This document shows positions 55,121 to 64,000 of a DNA stretch of 64,000 bases, piece by piece (the first letter of the stretch is position 1; each line of letters begins with the position of its first letter). Made by a program: the position numbers and the translations under genes. This DNA is from Ahaetulla prasina (lineage: Eukaryota; Chordata; Lepidosauria; Squamata; Colubridae). The DNA lies in contig NC_080540.1 in NCBI RefSeq assembly GCF_028640845.1, forward strand, positions 99,791,561 through 99,855,560, in the 5' to 3' direction. Under the pieces are notes generated by a model, which was given only the letters and a program-made list of their open reading frames with translations, ran no database searches and was not told the DNA's origin.

Positions 55121-55331
55121 AAGGGGCGTGCGTAAGAGCACAGATGTGCCTGCCGTTCCTGTCTTATTGTTCCCTTCATTATATCCAATTACTATAGTTG
55201 ATGCATAATTTTAATTATATATATATATATATATATTCTTCAAGATATGCTGTTTTATCTATGACATTTGTTTGTGTATACTGTTGTGACAAAAATAAAT
55301 AAAATAAAATAAAATAAAATTAAAATAAATG
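55121..55331 (+). mobile_element. family-B LINE, 3' UTR end
   Basis: AAGGGGCGTGCGTAAGAGCA and TGCCGTTCCTGTCTTATTG, a TA run, then AAAATAAATAAAATAAAATA tail. 5'-truncated like 10774 and 59072. Confidence 0.8.
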
Positions 55332-56514
55332 AAGCCATCACTAATTGAAACTGTGACTGTGTTTATGATTTTACTTCCGATTTTCTTTAGTTTACAGACC
55401 TGGTAAAGATTGGAAATACAAGGCTTGGTTGCAATATTACTTTTTCATTTAACTATGAATGGTTATTAAACAAGACTGTAGCTCACTGAAGATTACCTGA
55501 ACCTAAAAGTTCAACATGGTATAAAGAGGAAGCATGTTTAGCATGCCAGCGTTTGTTTCTGAGGTCACACTTGTATACATTATTCAAGTCACAGGAGTAA
55601 GCTTTTTCTAAATAAGGGTTTAAGGTATTTAATTTCAGAATGCCAGACTACGATGGAGAGACAGCAAAATGCTTGCACTATACACTGTGTGTTTTTTTTC
55701 CTAACACAAAAAGGAGTGCGAGGTCACAGACTATTCTAACAAACAAATAGCAGAGTTTTTGGAATTGCATGGAGTGACATTTGCTCAGAGTAACCAATAT
55801 GAGGATGAATGGAAATGGTAGTCCAATTGTTTTAAGATTGTAAATGGCTCATATGGATTTGTCACTAGAGCCCTCTTTCCACTTTTTCTTTCTTGCATAC
55901 ACATAAACCTGAGTTTACTGGAAGGAATATATGCATATGCATATTCAAAAATAATTCAGATGTATTTGAATTCAAAACCTTCTTTGCTACTAAATAATTC
56001 ACACTAGTCTGAAAAAAGATGAAAAAGTTGACTTAAAAAGCTGGTTTTTTTGGAAAATCCAAGGATGCAGCAATGACAGGATTATCTCTATCCATGTTCA
56101 TATGATACTCTAAAAACTCCATCGGCAAAGCTGGAATTGCTTCGGTAGAATCCATGCAAATCTTGTTTTCCTTTGTGCCTGGTTATTTCTTTTCAGATGT
56201 ATATATATGCTCCCAGCTGATGGAAATGAGAACCCTAATTAACCAGGGCTTCAGTCTCTAGAAGGGGTATTTATAGGTCTAAATTCATATTTCCATTTTT
56301 GCACATCCTCCGTTCACATTAATATTAAAATACCTTAAGAGGTGGGAGTTGCATGTAATGATTACAGAGAAAGGCTCATTGATTGCAGTCATGGCACAAA
56401 AAGGTGGGATCAAATGAGGCTCATAGTAGAGCTTGGACTTTCTCTTTTTCCCCAATGTGTCTGTGTATGTGTAGTTTACACATTTGGTAACATGTTATTA
56501 ACTTATCTGTTAAG
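55332..56514. other. no recognised feature
   Basis: No gene or repeat identified. Confidence 0.5.
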
Positions 56515-56610
56515 TGTCTATGGAGATTCTCAGCCATCCAGGTCATGGTTGTCCCAAAGATGCTTCTTCAAAAAGCAATTGGCAGCTACCTTTTGAAGAA
56601 GCACCTTTCA
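56515..56610 (-). mobile_element. Penelope-like terminal fragment
   Basis: Plus-strand GTCTATGGAGATTCTCAGCC, CCAGGTCATGGTTGTCCCAA and TTTTGAAGAAGCACCTTTC are the complement of the right flank of 45381-45563. No complete hammerhead core is left. Confidence 0.55.
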
Positions 56611-56677
56611 GTTATCTATTAAGTGTAGTGTGCTATTAATCATATGTTTAGTAACAATAAATCATAATAAGCTATGA

Positions 56678-56810
56678 CAGTGTTTCTCAACCTTGACCAT
56701 TTTAAGATAGGTGGACTTTAACTCAAAGAATTCCCCGGCCAGCATGCTAGCCATGGAATTCTGGGAGTTGAAGTCCACAAATCTAAAATGGCCAAGGTTG
56801 AGAAACACTG
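56678..56810. mobile_element. palindromic hAT-type MITE
   Basis: CAGTGTTTCTCAACCTTG at the left pairs with CAAGGTTGAGAAACACTG at the right. GGAATTC and GACTT segments also mirror toward the centre. Flanks AGCTATGA and ACCTAGGA are only partly alike. Confidence 0.75.
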
Positions 56811-56929
56811 ACCTAGGAAAAAGCATCTATATTCACTTGTTTTTAACCTAGAAATCTAAGCAGAGAAAGATCTAGATGGGAAACATCAGAAAATACTAGG
56901 GCAAAAGGCTACAAAGGGCAAAAAACACC

Positions 56930-57846
56930 ATGGAAGAAAATCATAGAAACTCCCTTGCCCAAACTTGTGGTGCAACCAAAACAATCTGGAACTGAACACA
57001 CTCAAAACCGTAGAAATGGTGGTAGACTTTAGGAAAAACCCTTCCATACTTCCACCTCTCACAATACTTGACAACACAGTATCAACAGTAGAAACCTTCA
57101 AATTTCTGGGTTCTATCATATCGCAAGATCTCAAATGGACAGCTAACATCAAAAACATCATTAAAAAAGGACAACAAAGAATGTTCTTTCTGCGCCAACT
57201 CAGTAAGCTCAAACTGCCCAAGGAGCTGCTGATCCAATTCTACAGAGGAATTATTGAGTCTGTCATTTGCACCTCTATAACTGTCTGGTTCGGTTCTGCA
57301 ACCCAACAAGAAAAACACAGACTTCAGAGGATAATTAGAACTGCAGAAAAAATAATTGCTACCAACTTGCCTTCCATTGAGGACCTGTATACTGCACGAA
57401 TCAAGAAGAGGGCCGTGAAAATATTTGCAGATCCCTCGCATCCTGGACATAAACTGTTTCAACTCCTACCCTCAAAACGACGCTATAGAGCACTGCACAC
57501 CAGAACAACTAGACACAAGAACAGTTTTTTCCCGAAGGCCATCACTCTGCTAAACAAATAATTCCCTCAACACTGTCAGACTATTTACTGAATCTGCACT
57601 ACTATTAATCGTTTCATAGTTCCCATCACCAATCTCTTTCCACTTATGACTGTATGACTGTAACTTGTTGCTGGCAATCCTTATGATTTATATTGATATA
57701 TTGATCATCAATTGTGTTGTAAATGTTGTACCTTGATGAACGTATCTTTTCTTTTATGTACACTGAGAGCATATGCACCAAGACAAATTCCTTGTGTGTC
57801 CAATCACACTTGGCCAATAAAATTCTATTCTATTCTATTCTATTCT
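56930..57846 (+). mobile_element. family-A LINE (CR1/L2-like), 5'-truncated
   Basis: The largest family-A copy here: reverse transcriptase C-terminal half, stop at 57559-57561, a 3' UTR of about 260 bp and a tail GGCCAATAAAATTCT(ATTCT)n of about five units. The first in-frame stop upstream is at 56944, close to the apparent 5' truncation. Confidence 0.85.
56965..57561 (+). pseudogene. family-A LINE reverse transcriptase, C-terminal fragment
   Basis: About 198 codons remain open: WCNQNNLELNTLKTVEMVVD, FKFLGSIISQDLKWTANIKN, IIKKGQQRMFFLRQLSKLKL, FYRGIIESVICTSITVWFGS and HTRTTRHKNSFFPKAITLLN. ELN..KT.EMVVDF and FKFLG are the RT palm-end and thumb motifs of CR1/L2-group LINEs. The YADD catalytic motif is upstream and lost. 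There is no genuine start codon; the frame simply begins at the truncation. Confidence 0.85.
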
Positions 57847-57989
57847 AAAAAAACAATATGGACATGTGCATGGAATGGAATCACCAGGAATTGAGTTCAA
57901 CTTGACAGATTTCCGTTTTAAGGGCCTACTTTACATTCGTCACATTTTTCATTTCTTTCTTGCCTCAAAATAATGTCCTTATAATGTTA

Positions 57990-58404
57990 TAATGTCCTTC
58001 CTGCCAATGACTACTTCAGTTTCAACTACAATAACACAAGAGCTACCAACAGATTTAAACTTAATGTCAACCGCACCAATTTAGATTGCAGAAAACAGAA
58101 TTATCTATGCTTGGAATGCATTACCTGACTTTGTGGTCTCTTCTCATAACCCCAAAAGTTTTATTAAAAATATATCCACTGTTGACCTCACCACATTCCT
58201 AAGGGGCATGCATAAAAGCACAAATGTGCACAAATGTGCCTACCGTTCCTGTCCTATTGTTTCTTCCCCTATATATATATATGCTTATACTACCTTGTTT
58301 CTTCTCATATATATGTTTATATATTATATAATCTTTTGTGTTATGCTTGTTATGCTTGTGTATATTGTTATGACAAAATTAATTAATTAAATAAATAAAT
58401 AAAA
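57990..58404 (+). mobile_element. family-B LINE 3' part with ORF end
   Basis: NDYFSFNYNNTRATNRFKLN-type coding sequence, a stop at 58084, then AWNALPDFVVSS-like sequence and the family-B 3' UTR from 58201, ending in AATTAATTAAATAAATAAATA. Broken by stops. The closest intact-order copy is 63185. Confidence 0.75.
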
Positions 58405-59071
58405 TAGAAATAAAGAGGATTTCCAGAACTGCAAATAAGGGGTTGGGCCCATTCCTGGCCAGCAAAATAAAAGGAGGGTGAATTTTCTCCATGAGCTCTT
58501 CCTGAGTCCCAAGATTCATTCATATCACCAGAAGGCTGTTTGAGATGCAGGAATCCCAAGTGACAGTTTTTGCACTTGAGCATTCCTGTCCTGTTTGTTG
58601 GAAAAGGGCCCTCCTTGTGGGAATGAAGAATCTAGCGAGAGAAAAGTGGTTCTGCAGGTTCCATTTTGTCTCTTCCTCCCCCTCTATTTCTTAGTCACAT
58701 CTTTGGTTGTATTTAAGTTATCAAATAACAGCATCTCCCAAGTCTTGCCTTCAGCAGCTATGAGCATATTCACACCAGATCCTGCTCTTGCCTCACTAGG
58801 AAAGGGGGAAACCTGCATTTTATCACAGCTGTTTCTAGCAGCTGTGCTTTAGGCAGGGGGTGTTAATTGATAATTTATGTCTTTCCTGTCACAAAGTGTT
58901 ACTTTGAGGTACTAGCAGCTTCTGCTAACACCCGGTCCTTGGATAAAAGCAATAAAATTAAAGGGTGAGGGGGGTTGTATCCAACTGCCCCTTTTAAAGA
59001 AAAATAGACACATTTGTTCCATTTTTTGAAAAAAAAAATAGGAACTTCATTTTATAAAAATATATCTTCAT
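58405..59071. other. no recognised feature
   Basis: No gene or repeat identified. Confidence 0.5.
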
Positions 59072-59267
59072 AAAGGGCGTGCATAAGAGCACAAAAGTGC
59101 CTACCGTTCCTGTCCTATTGTTCCCTTCATTATATCAAATTAATATAGCTGATGCATATTCTTTACTTATATATATATATATATATTTTCTTCATGATGC
59201 GGTTTTTTTATGATAATGTTTGTGTATACTGTTGTGACAAAATGAAAATAAAAAAATAAAAATAAAA
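59072..59267 (+). mobile_element. family-B LINE, 3' UTR end
   Basis: AAAGGGCGTGCATAAGAGCA, CCTACCGTTCCTGTCCTATTG, a TA run and an AAAATAAAAAAATAAAAATA tail. Confidence 0.8.
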
Positions 59268-59277
59268 TTTATTCATT

Positions 59278-59632
59278 TGAGGTTAGTCTAGATAAAAGAA
59301 GGACGACGGGTGACATGATAGCGGTATTGCAGTATTTGAGGGGCTACCACAAAGAAGAGGGGGGGGTCAACTTATTTTCCAAAGCAACAGAAAGCAAGAC
59401 AAGAAACAATGGATGGAAACTCTGGAATTAAGGAGAAATTTCCTAACAGTGAGAACAATTAACCAGTGGAACAGCCTGCCTTCAGAAGTTGTGGGTGCTT
59501 CATCACTGGAGGTTTTTAAGAAGAGACTGGGCAGCTACCTATCTGAAATGATATAGGGTCTCCTGCTTGAATAAGGGGTTGGACTAGGGGACCTCCAAGA
59601 TCCTTCCAGTTCCATTCTATTGATTCTCCTTA
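59278..59632 (+). mobile_element. CR1 LINE 3' end
   Basis: GGGTGACATGATAGCGGTAT, GAGGGGCTACCACAAAGAAG, ATTAACCAGTGGAACAGCCT and GGGGTTGGACTAGGGGACC are typical of the amniote CR1 terminal region. The end CATTCTATTGATTCTCC is near the usual CR1 8-bp tail. 5'-truncated, plus strand. Confidence 0.85.
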
Positions 59633-60308
59633 TGAGCATGAGATATTTGTCTGCATCTACATACATACATACAGGCCCACACTTTTATTGGGTTGGTATT
59701 CAGTTTGAAAACAGGAGTGAGAAGTTTACGTGTATATACTGAGACCCGAAATGGCAATTGGTGCAGCTAATGAGTAGAAAAGGTGCTATTTTGGTCCTTA
59801 TGTGGCACATTGCATCATTCAATGAAGTCAAGCATCTGTAACAGAAAAATCTATGCAGGAAAAGTAATTCAATATGATTGCTTCACAGAGGCATACACTC
59901 TGGGCCCATTAGGAAAATAAAAGGAGACAAGGTAAGCGGAAATTAAACAGGCTAAGGGAAAGAATGGGGAGAGGAAAGCAAGTTCAGGTAGGATTACTGG
60001 AAATGATTTTTTTACAATCAAACGTTATTGCTTTTTTCCAGACTGTAGAGGTAAAGCCGCCTATCTAAATCTCTCATACCAGAAATTCATTTATCTAGGA
60101 AATGAACATATCAAGGCAAAAGGATCAGCCTCCCTTTCTACTTGGCCTGCCACTTTATGTATGTGTTAGGGTTCAAGAGCCCATATGCATGTGGACTGCA
60201 AACCATTCTTTCCTGATTTGATAATTTACTACAATCATGAAATTATATCATTTAATTCTGCTGATCATAGAAATTCAAATCCAGGCATATGCAAGAATAT
60301 CTTAGCAT
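59633..60308. other. no recognised feature
   Basis: No gene or repeat identified; (ATAC)n patch at 59660-59673. Confidence 0.5.
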
Positions 60309-60800
60309 AGGTAGTCCTTGACTTATGACCCCGGATTTTATGATGCTAAGTGAGAAATCTGTTGAGTTTTGCCCCATCTTATAACTTTTCTTGCCACAGT
60401 TGTTAAGTGAAACACTGCAGTTGTTAAGTCAGTAACCCCATTGTTAAATGAATCTGGCTTCCCCATTGACTTTGCTTGTGAGAAGGTCACAAAAGATGAC
60501 CACAGGTCACTGCCACTGTCATAAATATGAACCAGTTGTCGAGCATCGAAATGTAAATCATGTGACCATGAGGAGGCTACAACAGTCGTAAGTGCGAAAA
60601 ATGGTCGTAAGTCACTTTTTTCAGTGCCATTGTAACTGAATGGTCCCTAAATGAACTGTTAGGGCAGGGTCTCCAACCTTGGCAACTTTAAGACTTGTGG
60701 ACTTCAACTCCCAGAATTCCTCAGCCAGCAAAGCTGAGGAGTTGAAGTCCACAAGTCTTAAAGTTGCCAAGGTTGGAGACCCCTGGTTTAGGACTACCTG
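60309..60800 (+). mobile_element. TIR DNA transposon, non-autonomous, with nested MITE
   Basis: Starts AGGTAGTCCTTGACTTATGA and ends TTTAGGACTACCTG, a short inverted repeat (AGGTAGTCC with GGACTACCT). The interior has repeated TTGTTAAGTGA/TTGTTAAGTCA units. Interrupted by the palindromic MITE at 60665. Partial relatives lie at 7308, 20812 and 22030. Confidence 0.65.
60665..60785. mobile_element. palindromic hAT-type MITE nested in 60309 element
   Basis: CAGGGTCTCCAACCTTGGCA pairs with TGCCAAGGTTGGAGACCCCTG. Flanks TGTTAGGG and GTTTAGGA match at 5 of 8 bases. Same family as 17304 and 19217. Confidence 0.8.
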
Positions 60801-60801
60801 T

Positions 60802-61265
60802 ACTTTAAAGCTTATCTCTATCTTTTCCTTTGTTGGAAAAGACTATCTGGAGTATTGAACTCTAAAACTTGTGGGTGACTTTCCTAGGCATCTGTACCTG
60901 GGAGCAGCTTGAATGAGTGTGGTGGAATTTATTTCTGAGCAAACGTGCAGTGTTGTCATGTCAATTAATTTGCCTGACTTCTGGTGTGATATTTAGGGTA
61001 ACTGATACAGAAAGGCAGCTGTCTGAATGTAAACAAAGCCACATAACCACAAGTAGGCTCTTTACTTTCCTTTTGTCTTGAGTAAACTGGTTTAGTTTAT
61101 AAAGAAAATAATGGGGTTGAAGAAGGATTTATTTAGCAACAATGCTTCAGGACATCCTATCTCAACTACTGTGAATCATAGCCTTCTTATCCACTGTTTC
61201 CTCTTCATATGAGTCACGGTATTTCAAAACTCGTATTTCAAAACTATTTCCCCGTTTCACCTATG
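60802..61265. other. no recognised feature
   Basis: No gene or repeat identified. Confidence 0.5.
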
Positions 61266-61282
61266 TTAGGTGTTTTAGTTTC

Positions 61283-62005
61283 TTTTTTAATTTTTTTTAT
61301 TTTCTTATACACATGTTGTAAATGTACATTATCTTGTCCATAAATAATCACACATATTTTCTCTGAAGAAAGCACAAAGATAAAATATTTTAAATTCATT
61401 TGGAGTTGCTCTTCTACGCTTTCTTTCCCTTCATTTCACAACAAACCTTCTTCTCTTTTCCCTCCCTCCCTCCTCGCCTCTCCTACCTTCCTCCTCCTCT
61501 CCCTCCTCCTTCCTCCTTCCCCTTCTTCTCCACCACTCCTCTCCTCTTTCTCTTCTTTCTCACTTTCTCTCCTACTCTTATCCCCTATTCTATCTTCCTC
61601 TCCTTCACCTCCTCTATCTTACCCTCTATTCCTCTCTTCTTTCTTTCTTCTTTGTTGTATAATATTTCCCTTGTTTGGTAACCGAGCAACTCCAATTTTC
61701 TAGTATTCTAGTATTTCTTTTCAGTTTCTTTTCTATTTTAACCAATCTATCATTTCAAAATTGTACATTTATATATATAATCTTCTTTCCTTCTCCCCCA
61801 TCCCCCTTTTCCGTTTACTCTGGTGATATCTGGATTTCTATTTCTTATTTGTCATTTCCCTCATTTAATTTTCCATTATTAACATTGTTTATCTATCTAT
61901 CATCTTTTATTCATATCTCTTTTCTAACCATACATAGAATCTTTCCCATATCTTGAAATACATGGATTCCTCTTTATCTTTTATTCTTAGAGTTAATCTA
62001 TTCAT
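61283..62005 (-). mobile_element. L1-type retroposon 3' end
   Basis: A 723-bp insertion flanked by the 17-bp duplication TTAGGTGTTTTAGTTTC at 61266-61282 and 62006-62022. The plus strand begins with a T-rich tail (poly(A) of a minus-strand element) and has a long pyrimidine stretch at 61430-61660. The 49-bp insertion at 21861 shares the same 3' end. No coding sequence is recognised; the two plus-strand frames of 93 codons are low-complexity. Confidence 0.7.
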
Positions 62006-62022
62006 TTAGGTGTTTTAGTTTC

Positions 62023-62497
62023 AAAGGAGCGATTCCTGAAAAATACACATTTGGCTGTTGGAACACATTTGAGCATTGACACCCTAATGATTGGCCCTGG
62101 ATCTATATGCCACTAACATACAGAAGGGGAAAAAACCAGGTTTTTTCCCTCTCCTCATCCCTGCTGGGTGGGAAATAAGAAGCTGGCATTTCCTCTTTTA
62201 AACTATTCAAAAGCTGGTTTTAAATAGGATTAACATCTTAACAGATGCTTCATGGTGTGCTCTCTGCAGGGAGGATCAAAGAGCAAAGAAGGTCCTCTGA
62301 CTGTTTGCTGTTCCTTTATGTAGCAATTTTACAGGGGGGAGGGGGGAGGGCCAGCCCTTTTTGCCTTTTATTTTAAAAATAATGAAACAGGACCACAAAA
62401 TTGCAAATTGAATTGCAAATTCCACTGGACATTTTGGGGTTCCCCCCCCCTCTAGTGTAATCAAGAGATGCTATTAGTGGAAGTGTGGATCAGCCAG

Positions 62498-62528
<31 letters not shown>

Positions 62529-62898
62529 TATATTTTCCTTGGTCCAGATTAGTACCATTAATCCCAGGGATGAAAAGAACTACAACAGGCTACATACAGT
62601 GTAAATCACTCAGTCCCTGGAAACTGGAAAAGAGATTTCCATTCTCTGCCATGTGTGTTTAGCATCATTCTTCAAATTATAACTTTTAGATATTTTTGGT
62701 ATATGCATGGTGGTTATCCTGTTGTCCTTTGGCCTCAATTACATCCTTAACATAGAAGCCATGATCCAAATATATGTGGTGTGATATGCATTTATACTAC
62801 GCAAAAAAAGCAATAAATAAATACATAATTTTTTAAATAAATTGCAGACACTTTTTTTAAAATTATTCTTGGGCCAATTGTCCTGAATTCAATTTTCA
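62023..62898. other. no recognised gene
   Basis: Contains G-rich (62334-62349) and C-rich (62443-62451) runs and (TATG)n at 62500-62529. No gene recognised. Confidence 0.5.
62500..62529. repeat. (ATGT)n microsatellite
   Basis: About seven tandem ATGT tetramers. Confidence 0.9.
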
Positions 62899-63110
62899 AA
62901 GAATGGTGGTGAAGGTGCCTAGAAACCAGGAGACTGTGAATTCTAGTCCCATTTTAGGCATGAATACCGGCTGGGTGACTTTGGGTCAGTATCTCTCCCT
63001 CTCCCTCTCTCTCTCAGCTCAACCCACCACACAGGGTTGCTGCTTGTGGGAAAAAAGAGGAGGAAGGAATATTAAACTCATCACACTGAGTTACTTATAA
63101 AGTAATAAAG
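62899..63110 (+). mobile_element. tRNA-derived SINE (MIR-like layout)
   Basis: B-box-like GTGAATTCTAGTCCCATTTT, then GGCTGGGTGACTTTGGGTCA, a (CTCTCC)n patch, CTCAACCCACCACACAGGGT and a 3' end AAGTAATAAAGATGGGATAA. Reverse copy of the same type at 21305. Confidence 0.7.
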
Positions 63111-63184
63111 ATGGGATAAAATTAAATAAATTCCATTCCTCCTCTATGGTTGTAGAAAAGTATATTCTAATGTAATTAGATATA

Positions 63185-63856
63185 TATATAATGTAATTAG
63201 ATAATGTAATGTCAAAGACCTTGGAGTCTTCATATCCAATGACTTAAGTGCCAAAGCCCACTGCAACTACATCGCAAAAAAGGCTTTAAGAGTTGTAAAC
63301 CTAATCTTATGTAGCTTCTTCTCCAGAAACACTACACTACTAACCAGAGCTTACAAAACATTTGCTAGACCAATTCTAGAATACAGCTCGCCTGTCTGGA
63401 ACCCATACCACATTTCAGACATCAATACAATTGAACGTGTCCAGAAATATTTTACAAGAAGCGTTCTCCACTCCTCTGAATACAACAAAATACCTTATGC
63501 CACCAGACTTGAAATCCTGGGTTTAGAAAACTTAAGAACTCGGCCGCCTCCGACAGGACCTGTGTTTAACTCATAGAATCATCTATTGCAATGTCCTTCC
63601 TGTTGAAGACTACTTCAGCTTCAATCACAACAATACAAGAGCAAACAATAGATTTAAACTTAATGTTAACTGCTTCAATCTTGATTGCAGAAAATATGAC
63701 TTCAGTAACAGAGTTGTTAATGCTTGGAACACACTACCTGACTCTGTGGTCTCTTCTCAAAATCCCCAAAGCTTTAACCAAAAACTGTCTACTATTGACC
63801 TCACCCTTTCCTAAGAGGTCTGTAAGGGGCGTGCATAAGAGCACAAATGTGCCTAC
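63185..63856 (+). pseudogene. family-B LINE reverse transcriptase C-terminus, frameshifted
   Basis: From 63211 the frame reads VKDLGVFISNDLSAKAHCNY, ...TRAYKTFARPILEYSSPVWN, TIERVQKYFTRSVLHSSEYN and LEILGLENLRT. A one-base frameshift near 63541-63543 then leads into RLRQDLCLTHRIIYCNVLPV, NNTRANNRFKLNVN and AWNTLPDSVVSS. LGV.I...L, RPILEYSSPVW and ERVQ..FTR are RT thumb/C-terminal motifs of Jockey-superfamily (CR1-like) LINEs. The 3' UTR signature begins at 63822 and stops abruptly at 63856. Confidence 0.8.
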
Positions 63857-64000
63857 CTGAATCTGCACTACTATTAATCGTTTCATAGTTCCCATCACCA
63901 ATCTCTTTCCACTTATGACTGTATGACTATAACTTGTTGCTGGCAATCCTTATGATTTATATTGATATATTGATCATCAATTGTGTTGTAAATGTTGTAC
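63857..64000 (+). mobile_element. family-A LINE 3' UTR joined to family B, continues past window
   Basis: CTGAATCTGCACTACTATTA onward matches 57588-57731 with one mismatch seen (GACTATAAC against GACTGTAAC). It starts in the middle of the family-B 3' UTR, directly after GTGCCTAC. Confidence 0.85.

Noticed and set aside
57082..57462. 126-codon minus-strand frame
   Set aside because: Antisense shadow of the family-A LINE reverse transcriptase.
61400..61956. Two 93-codon frames rich in Ser, Pro, Phe and Leu
   Set aside because: Products of the pyrimidine-rich strand of a retroposon; low complexity.

Overview
This window reads as nuclear DNA of a squamate reptile, most likely a snake. One clear protein-coding gene sits in about 63 kb of intron and intergenic DNA packed with transposable elements. 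The squamate signs are a BovB (RTE) LINE 3' end, CR1-type LINE ends, several tRNA-derived SINEs, an R4-like retrotransposon with a restriction-like endonuclease, and many hAT-type MITEs. The snake inference rests mainly on LINE copies whose 3' ends run into (ATTCT)n, which is the AATAG microsatellite in reverse complement; CR1/L3 LINEs with such tails are known from advanced snakes.

The gene is SPRY4 (Sprouty-4), minus strand. Its single main coding exon is 17162-16244 (CDS 17134-16244, 296 aa) and is preceded by a strong splice acceptor. Its 3' UTR probably runs left to about 11.77 kb, interrupted by two hAT MITEs and simple repeats. A CpG-rich block at 36.0-37.7 kb has splice-donor candidates on the minus strand and is the best candidate for the SPRY4 promoter and non-coding first exon, which would give an intron of about 20 kb. 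A second CpG-rich block lies at 50.3-51.2 kb and has no gene I can recognise. No exon of a neighbouring gene was recognised.

Layout: 0-11.7 kb, MITEs and unrecognised sequence downstream of SPRY4. 11.7-17.2 kb, SPRY4 terminal exon. 17.2-37.2 kb, presumed SPRY4 intron holding MITEs, CR1 pieces, SINEs, a 1.83-kb L1-type element with ORF1 but no ORF2 (24650-26483, 17-bp target duplication), a TA-flanked TIR element, BovB and an R4-like fragment. 36-38 kb, CpG block with a repeated promoter-like module. 38-50 kb, a SINE with a CR1 tail, a CR1 copy split by another transposon, and palindromic Penelope-like pieces with decayed hammerhead-ribozyme-like motifs. 50-51 kb, second CpG block. 51-64 kb, many LINE 3' ends of two families (called A and B here), including a junction between the two at the right edge.

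Apart from SPRY4, every protein-like reading frame recognised belongs to a broken retrotransposon. The most interesting non-gene signals are the ORF1-only L1 (HAL1-like), the hammerhead-like motifs, the spaced module at the CpG-block edge and the set of hAT MITEs with intact 8-bp target duplications.
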